A stretch of 64,000 bases of DNA from Takifugu bimaculatus (lineage: Eukaryota; Chordata; Actinopteri; Tetraodontiformes; Tetraodontidae): positions 11,077,485-11,141,484 of the forward strand of contig CP034979.1 of assembly GCA_004026145.2 (NCBI GenBank), written 5' to 3'. Below are positions 59,201-64,000 of this stretch, one piece after another. The stretch's first letter is position 1, and each line of letters opens with the position of its first letter. Position numbers and translations under genes: made by a program. A model generated the notes under the pieces. The model searched no databases. It worked only from the letters and a program-made list of their open reading frames with translations, and was not told where the DNA came from.

Positions 59201-62200
59201 TAGCAGGTCTTGAGAGTCCATCTGCATTTCCATGCTACTCTGAGCACCCGTACTTGATGTAATAGTGATGAGCTGACAGGAGCAGGGCCCATCATTGCTT
59301 ATGACTGGCTGCAAGTGAGGGGATGCCTCTGTTTGGGCCAAAGATAGCGAGGTAGGGCACAAACCCAGCATAAGTCAGTAACCCCAGAAATGATCTCAGC
59401 TGATTTATGTACTGTGGATGGAGCTTCCACTATAGCCTTTACCTTTGATGGTGCCTTGTGGAGTCCATCCTTGTCAATTACATGTCCCAAATATTCCACA
59501 GAAGGTTTGGAAAATTCACATTTTTCTTTGTGGACTTTCAAACCATACTCCTCCAGCCTCTGTAATGTTGCATCCAGATTCCTTAAGTGGGATTTCTCAC
59601 CAGATCCTGTGATGAGCATGTTGTCTGAGTAACACTGGACTCCTGATAATCCACTTAAGATCTGGTCCTTTACTCTTTGGAAGAGTGTGGGGTCAGAGGT
59701 GATCCTGAAAGGAAGCCTTCTGTGTGTCACAACAGTCAACAGTTCTTATGAATTTGGATTCACACGCATACATTTTGCTGAATGTCTGTCCTCCAGCCAG
59801 ACCTGTGAACAGGTCATCAATGTCTGGTAATCGGCATTGTTCATTGACCAAAACAGGGTTCACTGTTACCTTGCAGTCACCAGAATTTCGTAGTGTGCCA
59901 TCCTTTTTCATGACTGGAACAAGTGGTGTTGCCCAATCACCAGTCACTGGTTCCAGCACTCCATTCTTTACTACTGTATTTTCGTGGCCATAAGGTGCAT
60001 TTACAAGTCTTAACATTTCTCAAAAATGGACGAGGTGCCTTATAATGCAGTGCGCCTTATGTGTGCACCGAGTTCCAAAATCTGTAAATAATGGATTTGT
60101 GGATGAGGATTGATCAAAAAATAACATGAGTGCATTGCTAAATACTTCAATAAAGTTTACTCCCACTGCCTTTTTAAAAACACACACTAGCATGCATGTT
60201 TTAAGCTAGCGTACGGGTATGTTTTACCATGTCCGCGCCCTATAATCCTTTGTGCCTTATGTATGTGTTAAATACAGAAATAGCACCTGTAACTGAGACT
60301 GCACCTTTTAATATGGTGCGCCTTATGGTCGCGAAAATATGGTAATCTGCTTCCACTTTGGGTTTTAAGGCATAAGGGACAGGTCTTGCTTTTGTGGCTT
60401 TGGCTTTTGTGTACTCTGTGGTTTCACCACCACCGAGCTCTCCATCAAAAAGTTTTGTGTAATTATATTAGAGTTCCTGCATTGAGTGACTTTCTCTAGC
60501 ATTAAGTAGGAACACTTCTTCCAATTCAGTCTCATTTCATTTAATCAGCCACGTCCTAACAAGGCTGGCTGTTTACGGTTGTATATTAAAGGTAGAGTCT
60601 TTGTCTGGTGGTTGTGCTATACTTTTGTGTTCACCTAACCCTAACCCTAATGCAATTGGGTTGAGGCACTCAACTGTTGTGCTTCTCTCACAGCTATTTC
60701 CATTGATGTGCTTATTTCTATGGCCTTTTCTAAGGGTTAGCCTCTGTGAGTAGCAGTTTTTGGATGGCCTCACTGCGCAGACCACACACCAGTCTATCTC
60801 CTATGGTGTCATTAAAAGCTTGTCCAAAATCACAATGTTCAGATAACTGCTTGAGAACATTTAGAAATGTTGATACAGATTCCCTGTCCTCGGTTTCTTT
60901 TGTGGATTCTGAACCTCTCAGCTAATGAGTGGTTTAGGAGCATAGTGATTTCCAAGAATTTTAACTTTCTTCATAGGACTTATCTCCAGGTTTCCTGGTT
61001 GTACAAGGCTCCGCAGAAGATTGAATGTTTTCACTCCCATAATGCTCAAAAACACTGGCACAACAATCTCTGCTTCAATACTCTTCACGAGCATAAAATA
61101 CTCAACTGTCCCTCCATTGTTTGGAATGTTCATCAAATGGTCCAATATTTCCCACAAGACCAGCCATCTTTGGCCAGTTTGGCTTGTCCTGCCCTCCTTT
61201 GAGTATTCTCACACACCCATTACGCTACTGCTTGTAGCAACCGCTTAGCAACAGTGCTGCTCAAATCGCAGGTAGCAATTAGCGCTAGCACAATGTGCAT
61301 GACATACTGCATCAAAGAAACCATAAACACTTCTCAAAACAAAAAAAAGCACGGCGTGAGTGCACATTACCTCTTCACCAGTTTTGTTATGTGCTCACTC
61401 TTGTTGGGTACTAACGTAGAACACACAGAGACTGGCTTAGCCTTTGATGCCTATTTATTATGCTTCATGACTTCAAGGTAGAACATCGAGTCCCATCAGT
61501 GCTCTTAGCACACAGGAAGTCATGTCAAACCTTTCACAATATATCTGATTTCCGGTAATTACAAATGTTAATACAACAGCTTGGGTCATAAAGCAGCCTA
61601 CTACTTTATGTAACCTTGTATCACTACAGGTCACAATAGGCACAATATTTGGGGAAATTAGCTGCTTTGGGGAATCTGTGCTCTCCAACTGCTACTACTT
61701 TTGCATTGCATGTGCATCAGTCAAGTTTCAGTTATAATAATTTATATAGTGACTGCTGGGTACAGTGAATAAAGTCAGGTGTAGTTAGCAGCAGTGGGGA
61801 AGTCCGAAGGAATGTTGTGGCCTCAAAGCCAGATCTGTTTTTTTGCTGGATACATTCCTGGAAAGAATTTGTTTTTCTTGTGAGTTAAGCATATTTTGCT
61901 GCATAATTTCACATTTTGTGTGTTTATCCATATTTAATTGATTTTAAATATTTTTTTTAAATCTCTATTGAACCAGGAAAAAAACACACCGCATTTAAAA
62001 ATCATTTGTAAGTCATTCTGTTCTCAGGTGAAGCTGAAAGACGAGGACGTCACATTTGCTCTGAAGTGCATTAAGAAGAAGCACATTGTGGATACCAGAC
62101 AGCAAGAGCACATCTACTCAGAGAAAACCATCCTCCAGCAAACAAACTCTGCATTTATTATCAGGTTTGAAGCTTACGCAACATTACAGCTTCACATTTG

Positions 62201-62817
62201 TTAAGATCTGTTACAATACTTTTTGGATTATGGTGAAATACTTGATTTTCTATTTTTGGTGGAAAGCCATAGTCAATGTTTGGAACAGAACCGATGAAGC
62301 TTGATTAAATTGCATCTAACACAGTCTTTTTTTTTCAGAAGATAAAATGGGAGCTGCTCAGTGTCCGCGGTTTCTCACTGTAGTTGCTAAGTGACCTCTT
62401 TTGAAAATGCGGCCAACCACTGAGATTTATCATGACTATGGCATTTGAAAAAGAAGACGTTGTGCAAGCAACCATTCAAGTTAAAAGTTCAGCCTAGATA
62501 GAGTGGTCACACTTCCTCATCACTTCACAAGTTTTTTTGAGCTTCAGTTGAGAAATGAAGGCCCTTATTCAGAGAAATTTATAAGACTTAAACCAAATTC
62601 TATTCTGAAAATCTGTACCGAAATACACCTTTGGTATTCATTTCCATCATAGTAATAACAGTTTTGTTTTAGTTGCAGGTTGAGTAGGTTTGTGTTTTAT
62701 GATTTAACTTCAGATCTTTTCTTTTAGGTTTTTCCGAACATTTCGGGACGATAAGTTTGTCTACATGCTGCTTGAAGCCTGTCTTGGTGGAGAATTATGG
62801 TCTTTGCTGCGGGACAT
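38204..62817 (+). CDS. prkg2: cGMP-dependent protein kinase, type II-like, 5' part of gene (13 exons)
   Basis: Thirteen exons with GT-AG borders and matching phases give about 539 residues. Protein kinase G is a Ser/Thr kinase activated by cGMP binding. The start MGNGSIK has Gly2 for N-myristoylation, which marks the membrane-bound type II enzyme. Residues about 30-60 form a Leu/Ile/Gln-rich coiled coil (dimerisation), and 119-128 carry the autoinhibitory RAKEGVSAEP. Two cyclic-nucleotide domains follow: FGELAILYNCKRTATVK in A, and FGEKAL with VRSANII in B, where the Thr/Ser after Arg favours cGMP. The kinase starts near 449 with glycine loop GMGGFGRV (455-462), Lys477 and C-helix Glu496. The last exon ends at about residue 539 with EACLGGELWSLLRDM; HRD, DFG and the C-tail lie beyond the window. 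Divergence from mammalian PRKG2 in the N-terminus and domain A leaves the fish paralogue prkg3 possible. Confidence 0.9.
38565..38927 (+). CDS. prkg2: Kinase exon 2, coiled coil and autoinhibitory segment
   Basis: Begins LRINQLEAELECRDQELQ, a heptad-like coiled coil through about residue 60, then a Ser/Pro-rich linker and the autoinhibitory AKEGVSAEP. Acceptor tttcag, donor gtgagt, ending two bases into an Arg codon. Confidence 0.88.
39133..40304 (+). mobile_element. hAT DNA transposon with perfect 8-bp target duplication
   Basis: Ends caggggtggggaac and gttccccacccctg are inverted repeats, flanked by perfect 8-bp duplications gcttaatg (39125-39132 and 40305-40312), the hAT signature. A + strand piece at 39483-39680 with RASFVVSELIATKLKPDAEG resembles the N-terminal part of hAT transposases of the Charlie/GTF2IRD2 kind. 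The catalytic core is absent, so it is non-autonomous. It lies in kinase intron 2. Confidence 0.88.
40313..41394. other. Kinase intron 2, right part
   Basis: Contains a retroelement-like fragment at 41168-41222 matching 2698-2775; otherwise nothing recognised. Confidence 0.5.
41395..41561 (+). CDS. prkg2: Kinase exon 3, start of cGMP-binding domain A
   Basis: Reads IKKFINDAIMNNDFLNKLEP and on to IREGEPGNYLYVLS. Acceptor ccctag, donor gtcact (unusual after GT). The DFL.KL and GEPGN motifs are typical of kinase G domain A. Confidence 0.88.
41918..42805 (-). mobile_element. Rex3 (RTE clade) LINE fragment with telomere hexamers at the catalytic motif
   Basis: Minus-strand frames with shifts encode Rex3 reverse transcriptase: RSFNSHLRESFD and GDIESEWTMFCASIVEAADR (42770-42650), SPILFITFMDRI, SKSEAMVLNWKKVECL, VEEFKYLGVLFMSEGRMERE and RSVVVKR. 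Where the FADD catalytic motif belongs, the sequence holds cctaaccctaaccctaaa (42231-42248). Both ends are truncated, so it is inactive. A 21-bp-arm palindrome lies at 41943-41988. Confidence 0.88.
41943..41988. repeat. Perfect palindrome with 21-base arms
   Basis: 41943-41963 and 41968-41988 are exact reverse complements around a 4-base loop (gtaa). The right arm corresponds to the Rex3 segment encoding the Leu-Arg-Thr-Leu-His-Arg-Ser stretch. Confidence 0.95.
43100..44380 (-). mobile_element. Ty3/gypsy LTR retrotransposon pol remnant 1
   Basis: Minus-strand frames, broken by shifts, follow pol order from right to left. There is a reverse-transcriptase tail with LQEHGLIVNLAKC (43850-43790), then DIKALQEFGGMVNFY with an RNase H-like part (43740-43309). 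An integrase zinc-binding-like piece with HSLLHPGVRMLVKLV follows (43305-43111). No LTRs were found at the borders. It is a decayed fragment in kinase intron 3. Confidence 0.65.
44381..45065. other. Kinase intron 3, right part
   Basis: No clear feature; a short TA-rich run lies at 44985-45010 before exon 4. Confidence 0.45.
45066..45179 (+). CDS. prkg2: Kinase exon 4, phosphate-binding cassette of domain A
   Basis: Reads EGLLEVIQNGKLLGEM and on to FGELAILYNCKRTATVK. The Glu, Arg and Thr of the cassette needed for cGMP phosphate and guanine contacts are present. Acceptor ctgcag, donor gtgaga. Confidence 0.92.
45621..45726 (+). CDS. prkg2: Kinase exon 5, end of domain A
   Basis: Reads ALSEAHIWALDRQMFQTIM and on to EEYFSFLRR. 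WALDR.MFQ.IM is the conserved C-helix of domain A. Acceptor atgcag, donor gtactt. Confidence 0.9.
45886..46390. mobile_element. Second copy of the TACCGTATTTTC-type transposon, inverted
   Basis: Reverse complement of 12828-13813 without the nested insertion, for example the stretch with ttacggtatgctaacgtaac. Both extreme ends are eroded. Lies in kinase intron 5. Confidence 0.75.
46424..46620. repeat. Interspersed repeat shared with 36140-36260
   Basis: Shares cagctct-atccaagcagcttct and tttactgaatgctgtc with 36140-36260. Family unassigned. Confidence 0.5.
46621..47240. other. Kinase intron 5 without recognised feature
   Basis: Open frames on both strands are short and lack known motifs. Confidence 0.45.
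47241..47426. repeat. GGAGA and GGACA microsatellite at a LINE 3' end
   Basis: Purine-rich gagaggagagg tract ending in nine ggaca units, directly before the antisense L2-type copy 3. Confidence 0.9.
47427..48990 (-). mobile_element. L2-type LINE, copy 3, split by a hAT element
   Basis: Same 3' untranslated part and reverse-transcriptase end as copies 1 and 2 (FRIIFKT, RVLTGIDHRGHMTPV, SVRNLGVTFDQNLSF). Interrupted at 48312-48800 by a hAT insertion with target duplication; the LINE resumes at 48809 with the segment for the LNPGKTEV region. Frameshifts are present. Confidence 0.85.
48312..48800. mobile_element. Short hAT element with perfect 8-bp target duplication
   Basis: Ends caggggtgggcaaac and gtttgcccatgcctg, flanked by atctagag on both sides (48304-48311, 48801-48808). 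LINE copy 1 at about 23820 has atctagag only once, which is the empty-site version. No transposase frame. Confidence 0.92.
48991..49214. other. Kinase intron 5, short stretch between LINE pieces
   Basis: Nothing recognised. Confidence 0.4.
49215..49490 (+). mobile_element. L2/Maui-type LINE reverse-transcriptase fragment
   Basis: Plus-strand frame with NLSLCLEKVPVLWK, EILVPKTA and MKPVERIIFSHL is colinear with the longer LINE at 53795-55213. Truncated at both ends. Confidence 0.75.
49960..51250 (-). mobile_element. Penelope-like retroelement fragment
   Basis: Minus-strand pieces with shifts resemble Penelope-type reverse transcriptase. They include IIIVPKDKGGCTVILNT (about 50825-50770), a decayed YPGE..L..IYEHP stretch (about 50625-50595), and HICTLLCLSFTKKHFQCQ with YAMGLPVSPI (50305-50210). 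Family recognition is from these motifs only. Inactive. Confidence 0.65.
51251..51705. other. Kinase intron 5, end part
   Basis: About 65 bases at 51243-51308 match 55516-55590 (tttatatttgttcttgt and aacttgatttgtcataat), a shared repeat of unknown family. Confidence 0.5.
51706..51763. repeat. CATC microsatellite
   Basis: About twelve (ATCC)n units shortly before kinase exon 6. Confidence 0.95.
51811..51874 (+). CDS. prkg2: Kinase exon 6, linker helix between domains
   Basis: Twenty-one full codons, VSLLQGLPEQKLAKIVDCLE then V, matching the SLL-LPE-KL-KI-DCLEV helix of PRKG2. Acceptor tgacag, donor gttagt; about 6.1 kb after exon 5 because of transposon insertions. Confidence 0.88.
52274..52351 (+). 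CDS. prkg2: Kinase exon 7, start of domain B
   Basis: Twenty-six codons, DYFEKGEYIIREGEEGNTFF and on to IISKGE. Conserved KG.YIIREG.EG.TFFI motif. Acceptor ttcag, donor gtaaga. Confidence 0.92.
52352..52988. other. Kinase intron 7
   Basis: No recognised feature. Confidence 0.5.
52989..53083 (+). CDS. prkg2: Kinase exon 8, domain B cassette start
   Basis: Reads VIVTQSTEASAEPQEIKTLG then VGDYFGEKALI. FGEKAL is the first half of the domain B cassette. Acceptor tacag, donor gtatac. Confidence 0.9.
53084..53770. other. Kinase intron 8, left part
   Basis: AT-rich, no recognised feature before the LINE. Confidence 0.5.
53771..55330 (+). mobile_element. L2/Maui-type LINE with nearly intact reverse-transcriptase frame (472 codons)
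   Basis: An open frame at 53795-55213 encodes KELRRTKTRKATGPDGINS, LLWKTSCVVLVPKTA, LQFAYRPGIGVDDAV, MFFDFSSAFNTIQP, APQGTVLSPFLFTLYTSDF and INTSKTKEVVIDF, the reverse-transcriptase core of an L2-clade LINE, followed by the C-terminal part ending TAVRLHNIHNS. The endonuclease and 5' part are missing. The catalytic box, expected YADDT, reads FSNDT, so one of the paired aspartates is changed and the enzyme should be dead despite the open frame. Some 80 bases of 3' sequence follow. It lies in kinase intron 8, same strand as the gene. Confidence 0.88.
55331..56001. other. Kinase intron 8, right part
   Basis: Contains the repeat shared with 51243-51308 (55516-55590) and a pair of telomere hexamers at 55611-55624. 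Confidence 0.5.
56002..56070 (+). CDS. prkg2: Kinase exon 9, domain B cassette end
   Basis: Reads EDVRSANIICNKNGTHCLVV then DRE. Arg-Ser-Ala-Asn carries the conserved phosphate-binding Arg and the cGMP-selecting Ser/Thr position. Acceptor tgcag, donor gtgagt. Confidence 0.9.
56308..56406 (+). CDS. prkg2: Kinase exon 10, domain B C-helix
   Basis: Reads NFNQMVGTYEELQSYLKEYV and on to EELSRSDERRNA. The NQ.VGT.EELQ.YL pattern is shared with PRKG2 rather than PRKG1. Acceptor tgcag, donor gtaaga. Confidence 0.9.
56529..56676 (+). CDS. prkg2: Kinase exon 11, linker and glycine loop
   Basis: Ends HLDIIATLGMGGFGRVEL, the kinase start with the complete glycine-rich loop. Acceptor ctcag, donor gtgagc. 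A pogo-like transposon begins only 14 bases after the exon. Confidence 0.92.
56691..57748 (-). mobile_element. Pogo/Tigger-like DNA transposon, copy B
   Basis: The left end taccgtattttcacgac matches copy A at 16911, and the acidic transposase tail (SDDEEEEF, NSDTEDENFDGF) and RQQRASYATIC follow on the minus strand. A different internal deletion from copy A removes the MDEIPL-TTGHEK region. Copy B keeps N-terminal sequence missing from A (57480-57735, with EEMDIEHFQGG). The right inverted repeat was not found. It starts 14 bases after kinase exon 11. Confidence 0.8.
57085..57405. repeat. In-frame transposase/TTAGGG minisatellite, 9 units
   Basis: Same 21-bp core plus hexamers as at 17568-18657 and at the same place in the transposase (between LPADYQ and RTYCRD), but only about nine units. 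Confidence 0.95.
57830..58265 (-). mobile_element. Ty3/gypsy integrase fragment
   Basis: Minus-strand frame with TGLPPSRGSN, SSDQGRQSMSGFWKDFCQ and a MGLSPF end is the integrase core of a gypsy element in decayed form. Nothing of its LTRs is seen. Confidence 0.65.
58266..58640. other. Kinase intron 11 segment
   Basis: No gene; a pair of TTAGGG hexamers lies at 58394-58407. Confidence 0.45.
58641..58765 (-). mobile_element. L2-type LINE, copy 4 (short)
   Basis: About 120 bases matching the LINE segment at 23825-23945 (gatctagagtgatcatg, ggttcaggaccaaac, cctcagtttttcctg types). Confidence 0.8.
58766..59298. other. Kinase intron 11 segment
   Basis: No recognised gene. The minus-strand frame at 59045-59371 adjoins the gypsy pol piece but has no motif I recognise. 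Confidence 0.4.
59299..61200 (-). mobile_element. Ty3/gypsy LTR retrotransposon remnant 2, gag to reverse transcriptase
   Basis: Reading right to left on the minus strand: a gag-like part with GDRLVCGLRSEAIQKLLL (60815-60745), a protease-to-reverse-transcriptase link with KARPVPYALKPKVEAD (60395-60345), DWATPLVPVMKKDGTLRN (59945-59885), then LSGLSGVQCYSDNMLITGSG in place of the usual YLDD box (about 59670-59600), and PSVEYLGHVIDKDGLHKAPS (about 59515-59450). It is split by a small DNA transposon at 59972-60344. No LTR pair seen; frames are broken. Confidence 0.8.
59972..60344. mobile_element. MITE related to the pogo-like elements, inserted in gypsy remnant 2
   Basis: Ends tactgtattttcgtggccat and the reverse complement of ggtcgcgaaaatatggta are imperfect inverted repeats of the same type as copies A and B. 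It separates two parts of the gypsy reverse transcriptase frame, so it is younger than that element. Confidence 0.75.
61201..62027. other. Kinase intron 11, right end
   Basis: No recognised gene or repeat. Confidence 0.45.
62028..62164 (+). CDS. prkg2: Kinase exon 12, catalytic lysine and C-helix
   Basis: Reads VKLKDEDVTFALKCIKKKHI and on to QQEHIYSEKTILQQ. Contains the ATP-binding Lys (FALK) and the C-helix Glu (YSEK). Acceptor ctcag, donor gtttga. Confidence 0.92.
62165..62727. other. Kinase intron 12
   Basis: No recognised feature. Confidence 0.5.
62728..62817 (+). CDS. prkg2: Kinase exon 13, hinge region
   Basis: Reads FFRTFRDDKFVYMLLEACLG then GELWSLLRD. YMLLEACLGGELW is the kinase G hinge and D-helix. 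Acceptor tttag, donor gtgagt; it ends two bases into a codon and no further exon is seen before the window ends. Confidence 0.92.
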
Positions 62818-63925
62818 GTGAGTGTATGTCCATATGCTATATTTACTGTAATTATATATGGATAATATTTGACTGGAAACAGCATGGATGCAAATCAGTG
62901 TTACACTGAGCAGAATCTGAGTAAACAAGGCAATGACAGGGGCAAGAGGCGGGGCAGGCAAGTCAGGAACAGGCAGCGGTGATCATGAGAATGATCACAG
63001 GCGGATTAACCCTAACCCTGGAGTATATTTACATGTACTGCATATCATAGGAACACATGTATACATGTCATAGGAATTCAAAATAAAGTGGGGGAAGATG
63101 AAAGGTAAATGATGAGCAGAAGTCAAACACAACTAACACATTTGAGGTGCGGTTTTTCTACGCATTTACACGGTGATGGGCTAAACAGTTTTATATGAAT
63201 TTCCATGCATTATGATCTTTGACATAAGGTGCCTTTCCACTGCAGGAACTTTGGGGTTTAAAACCTGTACAAACTTAAGAGGTTTTCAGGCCATAGGTGT
63301 ATGTCTCCACTTCAGGGAACCTCCCCGAATGGCCATTTATTGGAACTTTTACAGGGCCTGAGTCCCTGCTCTAGGCTAGATACGTAGATCAGCCCCAAAA
63401 ACTCCGGCGTGCAGCTTGATGTTTGAGCAGGATGTGACATGGAGCCAAGCAAAAGAGGAGTATTATAGCCCAGCAGACACCACTTTCCCTGTCATTCATA
63501 GCACCCACCACCACCATGTAACAGCCTGTCTACACAGTTTCTACACAGAAACAGTTTGCAGCAATCGGAACTTAAAAAAATGTCATACAGACAAAACTCC
63601 ATAACTGCACACTTCACAGACCTGTAGAAAATTATAATCTCTTTGAATATTACACGGCCTCAGCTACTTCCATGTTTACCTCCTTGCTTGTTGTTGTCTT
63701 CATTGTTATTACAAGACAGTCAAAATGGCGCTGTCTCAGGCGGCACCCAGTAGTAGCAGCTCCCTAAACTTAATTGTTCTTTTTTTAAACTTTCGTAGTG
63801 TTTTCTATACTTGTTTACATTCTTTCTATTTGGATTTACTTTCTTTCTTTCCATTTTCAACTGGAGTATTCAGACACCATGTTCTGGAGGCTCGAATACT
63901 TTTTTTGCGGTGCTTGGGTTATTCG
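62818..63925. other. Kinase intron 13, left part
   Basis: A pair of CCCTAA hexamers lies at 63008-63021. Segment 63230-63330 has the gcctttccactgcaggaac start of a common fish repeat, but its borders are unclear. Confidence 0.4.
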
Positions 63926-64000
63926 CGGCCCACGGACCCAGCGGGAGTCCAGAGAGGCCAGTATCATGTGTTTCACGGAGACATGGCTCCATGGACTGAT
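63926..64000 (+). mobile_element. LINE endonuclease fragment running off the window
   Basis: The + frame ends ASIMCFTETWLHGL. The catalytic-Glu FTETWL motif is typical of the apurinic endonuclease domain of L2/CR1-type LINEs. The element continues past the window end. Confidence 0.6.

Overview
The window is vertebrate nuclear DNA, most likely from a teleost (percomorph-type) fish. It shows GT-AG introns, collagen and cGMP-kinase exons with vertebrate protein sequence, and typical fish transposons: Rex3, L2/Maui-type LINEs, a Penelope-like element, Ty3/gypsy fragments, Tc1-like, pogo/Tigger-like and hAT elements. The species cannot be named from the sequence.

Two protein-coding genes lie head-to-tail on the + strand. 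Positions 145-25311 hold the 3' part of a transmembrane collagen of the COL13A1/COL23A1/COL25A1 group, best matched by COL13A1: 14 phase-0 Gly-X-Y exons and a last exon that opens with the stop codon. Positions 38204-62817 hold the 5' part of a type II-like cGMP-dependent protein kinase (prkg2, or the fish paralogue prkg3). Thirteen coding exons carry the myristoylation start, coiled coil, autoinhibitory segment, two cyclic-nucleotide-binding domains and the kinase glycine loop, lysine and C-helix glutamate. The catalytic loop and DFG motif lie beyond the window. About 13 kb between the genes (25.3-38.2 kb) holds repeats and no recognised gene.

Most of the remaining sequence is repetitive. 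Telomere-like hexamers (CCCTAA/TTAGGG) form large arrays at 3.4-3.8, 8.8-9.1, 9.7-11.5, 17.6-18.7, 28.4-28.6, 31.1-31.9, 33.9-34.7 and 57.1-57.4 kb, each with its own spacer motif, and also occur as isolated pairs. Other arrays are a 22-bp AT-rich minisatellite (7.7-8.6 kb), a CTG/CTA trinucleotide array (11.6-12.4 kb), an ATGG array with higher-order structure (20.8-22.7 kb), a 31-bp minisatellite (26.0-26.4 kb) and a 23-bp minisatellite (26.6-27.5 kb).

The most unusual structure is a pogo/Tigger-like DNA transposon present twice (16.9-19.0 and 56.7-57.7 kb). Its transposase reading frame carries an in-frame tandem array in which a 21-bp piece of the coding sequence alternates with telomere hexamers, about 29 units in one copy and 9 in the other. 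A Rex3 retrotransposon copy likewise has telomere hexamers where its reverse-transcriptase catalytic motif should be. Together these suggest that telomere-type sequence has been inserted at breaks in this genome and then amplified. An assembly artefact should be excluded first.
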